Positions 19,186-29,457 of a stretch of 39,913 bases of DNA are shown piece after piece (position 1 is the first letter of the stretch; each line of letters opens with the position of its first letter). The stretch covers positions 1 through 39,913 of the forward strand of contig JAEPMY010000022.1 of NCBI GenBank assembly GCA_017643685.1. Reading direction: 5' to 3'. Under the pieces are notes generated by a model that searched no databases, was not told the DNA's origin, and saw only the letters and a program-made list of their open reading frames with translations. This DNA is from Sneathiella sp. (GTDB taxonomy: Bacteria; Pseudomonadota; Alphaproteobacteria; Sneathiellales; Sneathiellaceae). A program made the position numbers and the translations under genes.

Positions 19186-19509
19186 TTAATCGTTTGTCAG
19201 GGGAGCTGAAGGCTCGACCGGCTGGGGTGTAGCCGGTGTTTCTGCCTTGGCGGGTTCGTCCAATATGGAGGACGGACCAGAATGCATACCACTTAGAATC
19301 GCCAAGCTGATGCTTGTCAGCATGAAAGCTGCCGCAAGAATAGCAGTCGTGCGTGTCAGCAGGTTCGCGGCCCCGCGACCCGTCATCAAACCACCCTGGC
19401 CACCGCCACCGCCGATACCAAGAGCACCGCCTTCAGAGCGCTGCAGAAGGATCACGCCGATCAAAAAGATCGCGATAATGACGTGGATGACCAGCAGAAT
19501 AGTTTCCAT
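19186..19509 (-). CDS. secG: Preprotein translocase subunit SecG
   Basis: This is a 107-residue inner-membrane accessory subunit of the SecYEG channel. The first transmembrane segment is at about residues 2-20 (TILLVIHVIIAIFLIGVILL) and is followed by the conserved QRSEGGALGIGGGGG loop. A second segment follows at about 53-73. The C-terminal tail, rich in Pro, Ala and Thr, is variable in the family. The position between tpiA and pyrG is common in alphaproteobacteria. Confidence 0.94.
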   Translation of the reverse strand: METILLVIHVIIAIFLIGVILLQRSEGGALGIGGGGGQGGLMTGRGAANLLTRTTAILAAAFMLTSISLAILSGMHSGPSSILDEPAKAETPATPQPVEPSAPLTND

Positions 19510-19533
19510 GACCTAACATATTCCCGAGATTCA

Positions 19534-19547
19534 GGCGGCGAACCGCC
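19534..19547 (-). other. Small hairpin between tpiA and secG
   Basis: On the minus strand GGCGG, a TTCG loop and CCGCC form a compact stem (19547-19534) in the 101-base tpiA-secG gap. No T run follows, so it is not a standard terminator. It could stabilise the tpiA transcript end or mark a processing point. Confidence 0.35.
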
Positions 19548-19610
19548 ACTGTTTCAACTATTGGGCTGGCTTCTACACCAAACCCCAAACGATTTCTAGT
19601 GTTAATATAC

Positions 19611-20366
19611 TTATGCGAGGCCGGTTTCAACAATTGGCCAGAAATCTTCTGCTTTCAAGCTGGCACCGCCAACAAGAGCACCATCCACATTATCAAGTGC
19701 CATCAGTTCCGCCGCATTGCTGCCCTTGACAGATCCGCCATAAAGAAGACGAACGCCGTCAGCATCCTGCATCAAACCGTTCAGATCACCGCGCATGTGC
19801 GCGTGAACTTCGGCAACATCCGCAGGTGTTGGAGTTTTACCTGTTCCGATCGCCCAAACCGGCTCATACGCAATAACCGTATTTTGCGCTGTTGCACCCG
19901 CAGGCAGAGAGTTTTTCACCTGATCTGTAATTACACTGAGCGTCTCACCACTTTCGCGCTGCTCCAATGTCTCCCCGACACAAACGATTGCAATCAGGCC
20001 AGCAGCGATTGCGGCCTCTGCCTTTGCTTTGACGATTTCATTTGTCTCCGCGTGATCGGTGCGCCGCTCTGAATGGCCAACAATGGCGTAAGTCGCGCCA
20101 GCATCTTTCAGCATTGCCGCGCTTGTATCACCGGTATGGGCACCCTTCTCAGCCGCGTGGCAATCCTGACCACCGATATTGAGGTTACTGCCTTTTGCCA
20201 ATTCAGCCATCTGGAAGACCAGCGTTGCTGGTGGGCAGATCAAAACATCACACGCGCCCGTGTCTGCAGCCTGCAATTTTGCGATCAGCGCTTTCAGTTC
20301 AGCAGATGATTCAGTGGCCAGACCATTCATTTTCCAGTTGCCAGCGATCAAAGGGCGTACAGTCAT
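19611..20366 (-). CDS. tpiA: Triosephosphate isomerase
   Basis: This 251-residue glycolytic enzyme interconverts dihydroxyacetone phosphate and glyceraldehyde-3-phosphate. The catalytic Lys is in GNWKMNG near residue 13, the electrophilic His in AIVGHSERR, and the catalytic Glu in [15 protein letters not shown] with the flexible loop after it. The phosphate-binding [12 protein letters not shown] and GALVGGASL close the barrel. GAGG precedes the ATG at 20366. It is the first gene of the leftward glycolysis/LPS cluster and is divergent from the PpiD-like gene. Confidence 0.97.
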   Translation of the reverse strand: MTVRPLIAGNWKMNGLATESSAELKALIAKLQAADTGACDVLICPPATLVFQMAELAKGSNLNIGGQDCHAAEKGAHTGDTSAAMLKDAGATYAIVGHSERRTDHAETNEIVKAKAEAAIAAGLIAIVCVGETLEQRESGETLSVITDQVKNSLPAGATAQNTVIAYEPVWAIGTGKTPTPADVAEVHAHMRGDLNGLMQDADGVRLLYGGSVKGSNAAELMALDNVDGALVGGASLKAEDFWPIVETGLA

Positions 20367-20469
20367 GTTCTTTCTTCCTCGATTTTTTCCAATCCTGGAG
20401 AGATTTAAATATTTTGCGGTGATATGCCATTTTTTTTCATAGAAAGATACCGCTTTCAGAAATTCCGTG

Positions 20470-20499
20470 TTGCCGCCGCGTGGTAATACCCCCTATCAT
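20470..20499 (+). promoter_or_regulatory. Candidate promoter for the PpiD-trpE unit
   Basis: TTGCCG (20470-20475) and TATCAT (20494-20499) are separated by 18 bases in the 201-base tpiA/PpiD divergent region. The match to the housekeeping consensus is fair. The rest of the region shows only a near-palindromic CCCTATATATGGG at about 20513-20525, of unknown meaning. Confidence 0.35.
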
Positions 20500-20567
20500 G
20501 TCGCGCCGTTGCCCCTATATATGGGTGACGATAAAGACTTAAACCTAATTTCGATTGATGGGTAGAT

Positions 20568-22460
20568 ATGCTTCACGCAATGCGTAAAGGGTCATCCGGT
20601 TGGCTCGCCAAAGGACTTCTTATTCTTCTAGTTGCCAGTTTTGCCGTTTGGGGAATTGGTAGCGGTATGCTGGGTAGTTCCGTAAATAGTGACGTTCTGG
20701 AAGCCGGGGATGAAAGTATTTCCCTAGGTGAATTCCAACGCGAATATCGAAATCAGGTCAATATGGCGAGTGCCCGTTACAATCGCCAGCTGACACAGGA
20801 ACAGGCTCAGCTTCTGGGTATTCCGCAGCAAACCGTTGCCGTTCTTCGGAACCGTATGGTGCAAAATGAACGCGCCCGCGATTTTGGACTGGCCGTTCCT
20901 GATGAAGCGGTCCGCGATCAGATTAAAAATGGTCCGTCCTTTAAGAATGTCGCCGGTGAGTTTGATCGCCTGCGCTTTAACGACCTTCTGCGTCAGAACG
21001 GCTATTCCGAAGGGGAGTATATCAACATCCTTCGCGGCGAAATGACACGTGGCCAGCTGGTTGAGAGCTTTGTCCTGCCGGGACAGAAAGCACCGACTTT
21101 CCTGACAGATGTGTTCTTTAATCATTATGCAGAGAAACGCAGCGCAGAATATGTGGTACTGGCAGACACAAGCGTTGGCGAAGCCCCTACCCCAACTGAT
21201 GAGCAGCTCACCGCGTTTATCGACGAGAATAAAGAGACATATACGGCCCCTGATTACCGCGCCGCGAAATTCATCCTTCTGACACCTGAGGCCTTCACAT
21301 CTGAAGTTTCTGTATCAGATGATGAAATACAGCAGGAATATGAAGCCCGCGAAAGCGAGTTCTTCCAGCCAGAGCGCCGTCAGGTTCTGCAGATGGTTTT
21401 CGAAACCGAAGACAAAGCCAACGAAGCGGCTATTCGGATTTCCGGCGGTGAAGATTTCGCCGCCGTCGCCGCTGACATGCTGCAACTGACAGCGGCAGAT
21501 ATCGATCTTGGCGAAAACCGCAAAGCTGATCTGTTCACTGAACTGCAAGAGCCGGTCTTTGCGGTTGAAGAAGGTGGCGTGACCGCCCCTGTTCAGACGG
21601 TTCTGGGTTGGCACCTTGTTAAAGTGGCAAAAGTTAATCCAGAAGCTTTGCAAACGCTGGATCAGGTTCGTGACCAGATCCGAAATGATGTGGCCCTTCG
21701 TTATGCGGCCGATCTGATGCACGAAAAGCAAACCCAGTTTGAAGATGAGTTTGCCGGCGGTGCGACACTGGACGAAGCAGCTCAAAATATCGGTGTAGAA
21801 GTGAAGACTCTGCCGCTGACCGATCAGCGTGGTCTTGGTCTTGACGGTACGCCTGTTGCGGCGGCGCCAGCTGCCCCTGAATTTTTGGGTGAACTGTTCC
21901 AGACAGAAGAAGGTGTCGAGCCAACTTTGGTTGAAATGCAAAATGGCAACTATTTTGCGCTGACATTGACCGAAACACGCCCATCCGCACTGCGTCCGCT
22001 GGAGGAAATCCGCGAACAGGTAACCGCAGCATGGAAAGCTGACTGGCTGCACACCGAAAATGAAAAAGCGACAGCAGCCCTGTTGGACAAACTGAAAGCA
22101 GGCGGCACCCTTGCGGACGTTGCAACGGAGAAAGGCGCAGAGGTTAAATCCTCTCCTGTTGTTCTTCGCAATGCCCCTGCGGGTGATCTGTCCCCTGCCG
22201 CAACCGAAAAACTGTTTGGTCTGAGTGATGGTGAATATGCCATGGGCCCAACAGCAGCCGGCAATGGTTACACCCTCTTTAAGGTGAAGGAAGTTGTTCC
22301 AGCAGATAAAGAAGCTGACAAATCCTTCCGTGACCAACTTGCCAATGAACTGTCAAACAGCCTGCAACAGGACATCCTGGCGCAATACCAAACCTATCTT
22401 GAAAAAGAAGTCGGCTTTTCCGTTAAGGAAGGCCTTATCAGGGAATATTTCCAGCAATGA
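20568..22460 (+). CDS. Periplasmic peptidyl-prolyl isomerase/chaperone, PpiD-like
   Basis: This is a 630-residue inner-membrane-anchored protein. The short cytoplasmic MLHAMRKGSSGWLAKG is followed by one transmembrane helix (about residues 16-34) and a large periplasmic part. The SurA-like N-terminal chaperone region includes GDESISLGEFQREYRNQV. A parvulin-type domain lies at about residues 245-355, with ERRQVLQMVFETEDKANEAA, FAAVAADM and VQTVLGWHLVKV. A second PpiC-like region follows. This matches the SurA_N_3/PpiD architecture, which helps outer-membrane proteins fold near the Sec channel. The key prolyl isomerase residues are not obvious, as in E. coli PpiD. The stop overlaps the trpE start as ATGA (22457-22460). 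Confidence 0.9.
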   Translation: MLHAMRKGSSGWLAKGLLILLVASFAVWGIGSGMLGSSVNSDVLEAGDESISLGEFQREYRNQVNMASARYNRQLTQEQAQLLGIPQQTVAVLRNRMVQNERARDFGLAVPDEAVRDQIKNGPSFKNVAGEFDRLRFNDLLRQNGYSEGEYINILRGEMTRGQLVESFVLPGQKAPTFLTDVFFNHYAEKRSAEYVVLADTSVGEAPTPTDEQLTAFIDENKETYTAPDYRAAKFILLTPEAFTSEVSVSDDEIQQEYEARESEFFQPERRQVLQMVFETEDKANEAAIRISGGEDFAAVAADMLQLTAADIDLGENRKADLFTELQEPVFAVEEGGVTAPVQTVLGWHLVKVAKVNPEALQTLDQVRDQIRNDVALRYAADLMHEKQTQFEDEFAGGATLDEAAQNIGVEVKTLPLTDQRGLGLDGTPVAAAPAAPEFLGELFQTEEGVEPTLVEMQNGNYFALTLTETRPSALRPLEEIREQVTAAWKADWLHTENEKATAALLDKLKAGGTLADVATEKGAEVKSSPVVLRNAPAGDLSPAATEKLFGLSDGEYAMGPTAAGNGYTLFKVKEVVPADKEADKSFRDQLANELSNSLQQDILAQYQTYLEKEVGFSVKEGLIREYFQQ

Positions 22461-23974
22461 CAATCCAGCCCAGCTATCAGGAATTTAAGGACGGTTTCGA
22501 TCAAGGAAAGTCCCAGATCCTCTGGACAACCCTTGTCGCCGACCTGGAAACACCCGTTTCCGCAATGATGAAGTTGGCAGAAGGAAAGGCAAATTCTTTC
22601 CTTCTGGAATCTGTGGAAGGCGGCGCGGTTCGTGGTCGTTACTCCATCATTGGTATGAAACCTGATCTGATCTGGCGATGCGATGGAAAACAGGCGCGCA
22701 TTAACCGCACGGCCCGTTTCGACCCGGAAGCATTTGTGGCCTGCGACAAACCCGTGCTGGATAGCCTGCAAGCCCTGATTGATGAAAGTCATATTGACCT
22801 GCCAGAACACCTGCCGCCAATGGCCGCTGGTCTGGTTGGATATATGTCATATGACACTGTCCGTCTGATGGAAGATATTCCAGATGGCAATCCAAATCAT
22901 TTGGGCCTGCCTGATGGCATGTTTATCCGCCCAACAGTGATGGCGATTTTCGACAGTATTCTGGATGTGGTCACCATCGTGACACCTATTTGGATTGGTG
23001 ACGGTCGGTCTGCACAGACCGCTTATAACCATGCGGCTGAGCGACTGACAGATGCGGTGAATGACTTCTCTCGCTCCCTGCCCCATACGGTGTCCGGGAA
23101 TATGGAAGTTGCGGACCTGCCTGATCCTGTGTCGAACACCACCAAGGAAGAGTTCTTCGCCATGGTGGAAAAGGCAAAGGAGTATATCCGGGCTGGTGAC
23201 GTCTTTCAGGTTGTTCCAAGCCAGCGGTTTGAAATTCCGTTCAACCTGCCAACATTATCACTCTATCGGGCCCTTCGCCGAACGAACCCATCACCTTTCA
23301 TGTTCTATCTGAACTTTGGTGAGTTTTCCGTCGTCGGCTCCAGCCCTGAAATCCTTGTGCGCCTTCGGGATGAGAAGGTTTCCATTCGCCCGATCGCCGG
23401 CACGCGTCCGCGCGGTGCTAACAAAGCAGAAGATCAGGCATATGCCGAAGATCTCCTGAGCGATCCGAAGGAACTGGCGGAGCATTTGATGCTCCTCGAT
23501 TTGGGCCGGAACGATGCTGGCCGCGTTAGCCAGATCGGCAGTGTTGAAGTGACCGAGAAGATGATCATCGAGAATTACTCTCACGTGATGCATATCGTCT
23601 CTAATGTTGAGGGTAAAATTCAGCCCGGCCTGACCGCTATTGACGCGCTTAAGGCAGGGTTCCCTGCTGGCACCGTGTCAGGCGCCCCAAAAGTTCGGGC
23701 CATGGAAATCATTGACGAGCTGGAAAAATCACGCCGCGGTGTCTATGCCGGTGCGGTTGGATATTTCTCCGCCAATGGGTCGATGGATACCTGTATCGCC
23801 CTTCGCACAGCCGTTGTGAAAGATGGTAAGATTTATATTCAGGCGGGCGGCGGTGTTGTCGCGGACAGCGATCCAGAAGCTGAATACCAAGAAACTGTCA
23901 ATAAATCCAAGGCGCTCGTTCGCGCCGCACAGGAAGCGGTTCGTTTTGCCAGTGAAGGCAGCGGCAACCGTTAA
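22457..23974 (+). CDS. trpE: Anthranilate synthase component I
   Basis: This is a 505-residue chorismate-utilising enzyme converting chorismate and ammonia to anthranilate, the first step of tryptophan synthesis. The N-terminal SFLLESVEGG is the tryptophan feedback-binding element. The catalytic half carries FQVVPSQRFE, GSSPEILVRL, RPIAGTRPRG, NYSHVMHIVSNVEG and PAGTVSGAPKVRAMEIIDEL. No glutaminase domain is fused, so it needs the TrpG subunit, encoded about 1.3 kb downstream beyond an oppositely oriented gene. Translation is probably coupled to the PpiD-like gene. The stop is shared with the convergent gene in TTAA (23971-23974). Confidence 0.97.
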   Translation: MTIQPSYQEFKDGFDQGKSQILWTTLVADLETPVSAMMKLAEGKANSFLLESVEGGAVRGRYSIIGMKPDLIWRCDGKQARINRTARFDPEAFVACDKPVLDSLQALIDESHIDLPEHLPPMAAGLVGYMSYDTVRLMEDIPDGNPNHLGLPDGMFIRPTVMAIFDSILDVVTIVTPIWIGDGRSAQTAYNHAAERLTDAVNDFSRSLPHTVSGNMEVADLPDPVSNTTKEEFFAMVEKAKEYIRAGDVFQVVPSQRFEIPFNLPTLSLYRALRRTNPSPFMFYLNFGEFSVVGSSPEILVRLRDEKVSIRPIAGTRPRGANKAEDQAYAEDLLSDPKELAEHLMLLDLGRNDAGRVSQIGSVEVTEKMIIENYSHVMHIVSNVEGKIQPGLTAIDALKAGFPAGTVSGAPKVRAMEIIDELEKSRRGVYAGAVGYFSANGSMDTCIALRTAVVKDGKIYIQAGGGVVADSDPEAEYQETVNKSKALVRAAQEAVRFASEGSGNR

Positions 23975-25065
23975 TTTGATTTCAGCGCAGCGGTAATTGG
24001 CACTAAGACAAAGCCTTTCCGCTGCGCCTCTGGCACCCATTTTTGAAGGGCTGCAATCGTCTGCTTATACGGGTGCCCAATGGCAATGGCCGTGCCATTT
24101 TTCCGCGCCATTTCTTCCACTTTTCCAAGCTGAACCAAAATTGCGGCTTCTTCTGCTTTATTATCGATAAACACATCGCGATTTCCGGTCAGCATTCCCC
24201 GCTCTTTTGCCAGTTCATATCCGGTGGATTGTGCCGTTGTGCGGCTATCCAGAAACAACAGCCCTTTTTCTGCTGCGATATCCATCACCACTTGCATGCC
24301 TTCGCGGTAGGCGGTGAATTTACTGCCCATATGATTATTAAGCCCCACATAACCGTCAAATTGGCTGAGGTTCTTGCGCGTCCGTTCGGCGATTTCCTCA
24401 AGCGATAAAGATGTCAGCAACGCATCCGGCCCCGGATTAGCGCTTTCGCGTGTTGGCTCCATCGGCATATGAACCATCGCTTCATGCCCTTTGGACCGTG
24501 TTAAATCCACACTTTCCTGAAGACCCGTTGCATATGGTAAAAAGGCAAGCGTTATAGCGCCCGGCAGATTTGCCAGATCCGCCACGCGGGATTTATTAAT
24601 CCCTACATCATCAATCACAATGGCAATGGCGGGACGCCCCTCAAGGGATTCTGTTGGCGCGGCAAATCGCTCCCACGCGGGACCGTCTTGTTTGCTCATA
24701 ACGGGTGGTTTGGCGGGTTTAACTTCCTCTGGCGGTAACGCGGCCACTTCTGGCTCCACCTTTGGCAGTTTGATCTCTGGAAGAGGCTCTTTCAGATCGG
24801 GGATAAGCCCTTCCTCATATGTTGGATAAGGCTGAACGGCCACATTATTTTGCGGCATTTCGGCGGGTTGAATGGCAACACCATTGTCGCTTTCCTCCGG
24901 CCCCTCATCATCCAGAAAACTGCCGATAAGCATGCCACTGGTCAGGCTGAGGATCAGGAAAGCCGCACACAGACCAATCACTTTTGTTGGCGAGTCCCAG
25001 AAACTTGCTGGCTGTTCCCCTTTGTTGGTCTTTGGGGTCTTTTTTACCGATTTTTTCTGAGCCAT
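23971..25065 (-). CDS. Divergent polysaccharide deacetylase family protein (YibQ-like)
   Basis: This is a 364-residue protein with a Lys-rich cytoplasmic start, one transmembrane helix at about residues 28-50 (VIGLCAAFLILSLTSGMLIG) and a Pro/Glu/Lys-rich linker to about residue 140. The periplasmic domain begins PAIAIVIDDVGINKS. HMPMEPTRESANPGPDAL, GLNNHMGSKFT and FLDSRTTAQS match the divergent polysaccharide deacetylase (DUF610) family, which is related to NodB-type deacetylases but of unproven substrate. The gene stands alone in reverse orientation between trpE and trpG. No clear Shine-Dalgarno was found before the ATG at 25065. Confidence 0.88.
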   Translation of the reverse strand: MAQKKSVKKTPKTNKGEQPASFWDSPTKVIGLCAAFLILSLTSGMLIGSFLDDEGPEESDNGVAIQPAEMPQNNVAVQPYPTYEEGLIPDLKEPLPEIKLPKVEPEVAALPPEEVKPAKPPVMSKQDGPAWERFAAPTESLEGRPAIAIVIDDVGINKSRVADLANLPGAITLAFLPYATGLQESVDLTRSKGHEAMVHMPMEPTRESANPGPDALLTSLSLEEIAERTRKNLSQFDGYVGLNNHMGSKFTAYREGMQVVMDIAAEKGLLFLDSRTTAQSTGYELAKERGMLTGNRDVFIDNKAEEAAILVQLGKVEEMARKNGTAIAIGHPYKQTIAALQKWVPEAQRKGFVLVPITAALKSN

Positions 25066-25235
25066 AGAAACCGCTGTGATCTTTGGGTAAGTGATACGAG
25101 TTTTAAGTCATTCAGCTTTCAAGTTACAGGAAAAACTGGAAAGCTGACCTGCCACTCAATGAACCTCAAATGTGGCAACAATCTGCTCATGGTTAAAAAG
25201 GTGACGAAATCAACAGTTTGTGCGCATTTCAGGGG

Positions 25236-25264
25236 TTGACGGCGATGCAAAAGACGCCAAACTA
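25236..25264 (+). promoter_or_regulatory. Candidate promoter upstream of trpG
   Basis: TTGACG at 25236-25241 is a good -35 match; a poor -10 (AAACTA) lies 17 bases downstream. It is in the 255-base divergent region between the deacetylase-like gene and trpG. I see no leader peptide with tandem Trp codons, so classic attenuation is not supported here. Confidence 0.3.
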
Positions 25265-25320
25265 GAGGGCTTGGAATTCATCCGTTTTCCGCCTTTTGCA
25301 ACATGCGATAAGATACTGAT

Positions 25321-25914
25321 ATGATTACACTTATTGATAACTACGATAGCTTTACCTACAACCTGGTGCATTTCCTGGGAGAGCTTGGAGCCGACATCAA
25401 AGTCTATCGCAATGATGTTGTAAGTGTGGATGACGTCTTGAGCGAGAAGCCTGCGGGCATCGTCTTGTCACCCGGTCCCTGCAGCCCGGATAAAGCCGGC
25501 ATCTGTTTGGATATGGTGAAAACGGCTGCGGCGACGGGCATTCCGCTCTTCGGTGTTTGCCTTGGGCATCAATCAATTGGTCAGGCTTTCGGCGGAAAAG
25601 TGATCCGCGCCGATCAACTAATGCACGGCAAAACGTCTGATATTCATCACTATGGTAAAGGCGTATTTGCGGAACTGCCCTCTCCTTTTACCGCGACACG
25701 GTACCATTCCCTGACGGTTGAGCGCGAAACGCTCCCTGATTGTCTGGAGATTACTGCGGAGACTTCCGATGGGGTAATCATGGGATTGCAGCATAAAGAA
25801 TATCCAATTCATGGCGTTCAGTTCCATCCGGAGAGCATTGCATCAGAACAAGGGCATGCAATCTTGCGAAATTTCCTGAACCTGACCAATGAGCCAGCAA
25901 AGGTCGCCGCATAA
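25321..25914 (+). CDS. trpG: Anthranilate synthase component II (glutamine amidotransferase)
   Basis: This is a 197-residue class I glutamine amidotransferase supplying ammonia to Trp[16 protein letters not shown] begins the fold, [12 protein letters not shown] is the conserved oxyanion-region loop, Cys80 in [12 protein letters not shown] is the nucleophile, and His169 and Glu171 in GVQFHPESI complete the triad. Such proteins can also serve as PabA for folate synthesis; no pabB is in view to decide this. The upstream Shine-Dalgarno is weak. trpD starts one base after the stop, so trpG, trpD and trpC form one unit. Confidence 0.96.
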   Translation: MITLIDNYDSFTYNLVHFLGELGADIKVYRNDVVSVDDVLSEKPAGIVLSPGPCSPDKAGICLDMVKTAAATGIPLFGVCLGHQSIGQAFGGKVIRADQLMHGKTSDIHHYGKGVFAELPSPFTATRYHSLTVERETLPDCLEITAETSDGVIMGLQHKEYPIHGVQFHPESIASEQGHAILRNFLNLTNEPAKVAA

Positions 25915-25915
25915 G

Positions 25916-26950
25916 ATGAGCGCGCTGAACGATTTTAAATCCCTGATCGGGAAGATTGCGGCCGGTGAAACCCTGTCTCAAGAAGAGGCAAAAGCCGCTT
26001 TTAATATCATTCTCTCTGGTAACTCCACCCCATCCCAAATGGGCGCCTTCCTGATGGGTCTTCACCTTCGCGGGGAGACTGTTGATGAATTGATCGGCGG
26101 CGTTAGCGTGCTACGGGACAAGGCGACCTATATCACCGCGCCCGAGGGCGCCATTGATCTGGTTGGCACCGGCGGTGACGGTCACGGAACATACAATATC
26201 TCTACTGCCGCGGCCTTTGTCGTGGCCGGTGCTGGCGTTCCAGTTGCAAAGCATGGGAATAAAGCCGCATCATCAAAGTCTGGAACAGCAGACGTTCAGG
26301 CGGAGCTTGGGATTAATACAGAATGTGACCTTAGCTTGACGGAACGTGCCGTTCATGAGGCCGGTATCGGATTTATGGTGGCCTATCGACATCACGGGGC
26401 CATGCGTCACGTGGGTCCGACCCGCATCGAACTTGGCATTCGGACGATTTTCAACCTTCTGGGGGTTATGTCTAACCCAGCGGCGGTGAAGCGTCAGTTG
26501 ACCGGTGTTTATGATCCGCGTTGGATGCGGCCAATGGTCGAAACCTTGAAAGAACTCGGATCAGAGCATGTCTGGATTATGCACGGATCCGATGGGCTTG
26601 ATGAACTGACAACGACGGGCCCTTCTTTAGTGGCTGAGCTTAAAAACGGTGAGATCCGTGAATTTGAGATCACCCCAGAGGAAGTTGGATTGCCCCGCGC
26701 CTCTTTGGATGATTTGAAAGGCGGCACGCCCGCTGAAAATGCCAAAGCTTTGATGGCTCTGTTGAAGGGTGAAAAAGGTCCTTACCGCGATGTGACCCTC
26801 CTGAATGCTGGGGCGGCACTTGTGGTCGGGGGGAAATGCGACACCGTTAAAGAAGGTATCGAGATTGCCGCCAAGTCCATTGAAGATGGCAAAGCCCTTG
26901 CCGCTATGGAAAATCTAAAACGAATTACTAATCTGAGTACCCCCGAATAA
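25916..26950 (+). CDS. trpD: Anthranilate phosphoribosyltransferase
   Basis: This is a 344-residue enzyme transferring the phosphoribosyl group of PRPP to anthranilate. [16 protein letters not shown] is the PRPP/magnesium-binding glycine loop, followed by [16 protein letters not shown] and [19 protein letters not shown], with [11 protein letters not shown] and [14 protein letters not shown] near the end. The ATG at 25916 ([10 protein letters not shown]) is chosen because it follows the trpG stop directly and matches the family N-terminus. An in-frame start at 25889 would overlap trpG. The stop overlaps the trpC start as TAATG at 26948-26952. Confidence 0.97.
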   Translation: MSALNDFKSLIGKIAAGETLSQEEAKAAFNIILSGNSTPSQMGAFLMGLHLRGETVDELIGGVSVLRDKATYITAPEGAIDLVGTGGDGHGTYNISTAAAFVVAGAGVPVAKHGNKAASSKSGTADVQAELGINTECDLSLTERAVHEAGIGFMVAYRHHGAMRHVGPTRIELGIRTIFNLLGVMSNPAAVKRQLTGVYDPRWMRPMVETLKELGSEHVWIMHGSDGLDELTTTGPSLVAELKNGEIREFEITPEEVGLPRASLDDLKGGTPAENAKALMALLKGEKGPYRDVTLLNAGAALVVGGKCDTVKEGIEIAAKSIEDGKALAAMENLKRITNLSTPE

Positions 26951-27741
26951 TGAGTATTCTTGCCAAAATCTGTGACGACAAGCGCGTCCATATCGCTGCT
27001 TGCAAAGAAAAGAAAAGCCTTGCTGATCTTGAGGCGCTCGCGAAAGAGCAATCCGCACCGCGCGGGTTTTTGAACGCCCTTCGCACCGCCCGGGATGAAG
27101 GGCGCTATGGCCTGATCGCTGAGGTGAAGAAAGCATCCCCCTCAAAAGGACTGATCCGTGAGGATTTTAATCCGCCTGTGCTTGCCAAAGCCTATGAGGA
27201 TGGCGGCGCAAGCTGTCTGTCTGTCCTGACAGATATCCCCTATTTCCAAGGGGCTGATGAATATCTGGTGGCAGCGCGGGCGGCGGTAAGCCTGCCGGTG
27301 CTACGCAAAGATTTCATGCTGGATACCTATCAGGTGACAGAGGCCCGCGCCCTTGGTGCCGATTGTATTTTGCTGATAATGGCAGCGCTTTCTGATGATC
27401 AGGCGAAAGAGTTGGAAGCCGCAGCATTTGAGCTTGGCATGGACGTTCTTGTGGAAGTTCATGACGCTGAAGAGTTGGAGCGGACTTCTGTTTTGAAAAG
27501 CCCACTGATTGGCATCAATAACCGGAACCTTAAAACGCTGGAAGTTGACATCGCCACAACGGAGGCTCTCTCTAAGGGGCTTCCCAAAGACTGCGTTGCC
27601 GTCAGTGAAAGTGGTCTCTACACCCCTGCCGATCTCTCCCGCATGGAGAAAGCTGGTTGTGGCTGCTTCCTCGTTGGGGAAAGCCTTATGCGACAGGATG
27701 ATGTAACTGCGGCTGTTAAAGCACTGCTTTCAAAGGATTAA
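26950..27741 (+). CDS. trpC: Indole-3-glycerol phosphate synthase
   Basis: This is a 263-residue TIM-barrel enzyme closing the indole ring. Conserved strands are [18 protein letters not shown] (catalytic Lys), [56 protein letters not shown] and [10 protein letters not shown]. It is a stand-alone TrpC, not fused to TrpF. It overlaps trpD by one base and is followed two bases later by moaC. Confidence 0.97.
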   Translation: MSILAKICDDKRVHIAACKEKKSLADLEALAKEQSAPRGFLNALRTARDEGRYGLIAEVKKASPSKGLIREDFNPPVLAKAYEDGGASCLSVLTDIPYFQGADEYLVAARAAVSLPVLRKDFMLDTYQVTEARALGADCILLIMAALSDDQAKELEAAAFELGMDVLVEVHDAEELERTSVLKSPLIGINNRNLKTLEVDIATTEALSKGLPKDCVAVSESGLYTPADLSRMEKAGCGCFLVGESLMRQDDVTAAVKALLSKD

Positions 27742-27743
27742 TC

Positions 27744-28220
27744 ATGTCTGGCTTCACCCATTTTGACGAAAAAGGCGCCGCCCATATGGTCAATGTGGGT
27801 GAGAAGGCCGAAACGGAACGAAGCGCGACGGCCACCGCGCGCGTTGTGATGCAGCCCGAAACACTTACCCTCATTCAGGAAGGGAAAGCCAAAAAAGGGG
27901 ACGTTCTTGGCGTGGCACGTCTTGCCGGTATCATGGCCGCCAAGAAAACTCCGGATCTGATCCCGCTCTGTCATCCGCTTGCTCTCACCAATGTAACGGT
28001 GGAATTTGAGATGCAGCCGGACGAAAACGCCATCGATATTTTTGCGACCTGCAAATTGAAGGGTCGCACCGGTGTTGAGATGGAAGCGCTGACCGCAGCA
28101 ACCGTCACAGCACTGACCATCTATGATATGTGCAAGGCCGTCGATCGCGGTATGGAAATTAAATCCACTCGCCTGCTGGAAAAAAGCGGCGGAAAATCAG
28201 GACATTACACAGCAACATGA
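27744..28220 (+). CDS. moaC: Cyclic pyranopterin monophosphate synthase
   Basis: This is a 158-residue enzyme of molybdenum cofactor synthesis, forming cPMP from the MoaA product. The pattern [19 protein letters not shown], the motif [12 protein letters not shown] with the conserved His, [18 protein letters not shown] and the closing [12 protein letters not shown] are those of MoaC. It sits two bases after trpC, and its stop overlaps moeA as ATGA (28217-28220). This trpC-moaC-moeA order is common in alphaproteobacteria. Confidence 0.97.
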   Translation: MSGFTHFDEKGAAHMVNVGEKAETERSATATARVVMQPETLTLIQEGKAKKGDVLGVARLAGIMAAKKTPDLIPLCHPLALTNVTVEFEMQPDENAIDIFATCKLKGRTGVEMEALTAATVTALTIYDMCKAVDRGMEIKSTRLLEKSGGKSGHYTAT

Positions 28221-29434
28221 TCTCAGTCGAAGATGCGCGCCAAAATATTCTGTCTCATTTAACGCCGGTTTCCACTGAAACCGTTTCTATTAATCAGGCA
28301 GTGGGCCGCATTCTCGCTGAACCAATCATTGCCCGCCGGACGCAGCCGCCATCGGATCTGTCGGCAATGGATGGATATGCGGTTCAGGCGTCAGATGTCG
28401 CAACCATTCCAACGACTTTAACAGTGATCGGGGAATCCGCCGCTGGTCATGGGTTTGACGGAGACGTAACCGCTGGCAGTTGTGTTCGCATCTTCACAGG
28501 TGCCCCGCTCCCCGCTGGTGCGGATACCATCATCATTCAAGAAGACACCACCCGCGAGGGAGATCAAGTCACCATCACAGAAGGTGCTACAAAAGGCCGC
28601 TACGTACGCCCAGCCGGTATTGACTTTAAAGAGGGGGACGCGGCCTTTGCGCCCGGCCATAAAATAAGCCCTCGCGATTTGGGCCTGCTCGCCGCGATGA
28701 ACAGCCCATGGGTTACGGTGTGTCGGAAACCGCGCATCGCGCTTCTGTCCACCGGTGATGAACTCGTCCGTCCGGGGGAGCCGCTTGGCGCCAATCAGAT
28801 TATCTCCACCAACGCCCTTGTGGTTGCGGCGATGATCGAACAGGCGGGCGGTGAAGCCATTGATCTGGGAATTGCAAAAGATAACGAAGACTCGCTTCGT
28901 CAGATGGCTGGCGGCGCGGCGAAAGCGGATATGTTGATCACCCTTGGCGGTGCTTCGGTTGGCGATCATGATCTGGTACAATCTGTTTTGGGCAAAGATG
29001 GTCTCAAAATCGACTTTTGGCGAATTGCCATGCGCCCCGGAAAACCGCTCATGTTTGGCGATCTGAACGGCACGCCTATGCTCGGTCTGCCGGGCAATCC
29101 TGTCTCCAGCATGATTTGCAGCTATATTTTCCTGATCCCTGCCCTTGATATTCTGATGGGCAAAGCCGCGGCTTCTCGCCCCAGAACTATTCCGGCAATC
29201 CTCTCCCATGAAGTGAAAGAAAATGACCGCAGACAGGACTATGTCCGCGCGCGCATTACCGGCGAAGAAGATGGATTACCAGTGATTGAACTGTTCACAA
29301 ATCAGGATAGTTCCCTTCTCTCACGCCTGTCTGGCGCGGATTGTTTGCTCATGCGGCCACCACATGCACCCGCGTTGCCCAAAGGGGAAAAGGTGGAAAT
29401 CGCCCTCCTGCAGGCGGGATATCCCGACGTCTAA
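28217..29434 (+). CDS. moeA: Molybdopterin molybdenumtransferase
   Basis: This is a 405-residue protein that inserts molybdate into adenylylated molybdopterin. The N-terminal part has [17 protein letters not shown] and [18 protein letters not shown]. The central molybdopterin-binding domain has [33 protein letters not shown] and [11 protein letters not shown] followed by [13 protein letters not shown]-terminal beta domain closes it. It is translationally coupled to moaC, and no terminator is obvious before the lexA promoter. Confidence 0.97.
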   Translation: MISVEDARQNILSHLTPVSTETVSINQAVGRILAEPIIARRTQPPSDLSAMDGYAVQASDVATIPTTLTVIGESAAGHGFDGDVTAGSCVRIFTGAPLPAGADTIIIQEDTTREGDQVTITEGATKGRYVRPAGIDFKEGDAAFAPGHKISPRDLGLLAAMNSPWVTVCRKPRIALLSTGDELVRPGEPLGANQIISTNALVVAAMIEQAGGEAIDLGIAKDNEDSLRQMAGGAAKADMLITLGGASVGDHDLVQSVLGKDGLKIDFWRIAMRPGKPLMFGDLNGTPMLGLPGNPVSSMICSYIFLIPALDILMGKAAASRPRTIPAILSHEVKENDRRQDYVRARITGEEDGLPVIELFTNQDSSLLSRLSGADCLLMRPPHAPALPKGEKVEIALLQAGYPDV

Positions 29435-29457
29435 AATAAGACATCTTCAATTCGCCC

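Noticed and set aside
20513-20525. CCCTATATATGGG near-palindrome upstream of the PpiD-like gene as an operator
   Set aside because: It is short and imperfect, with no second copy elsewhere in the window that I could see; there is not enough to call a site.
25189-25239. A 16-codon mini-frame (MVKKVTKSTVCAHFRG) upstream of trpG as a possible Trp attenuation leader
   Set aside because: It has no Trp codon and no following terminator/antiterminator pair, so it does not support attenuation.
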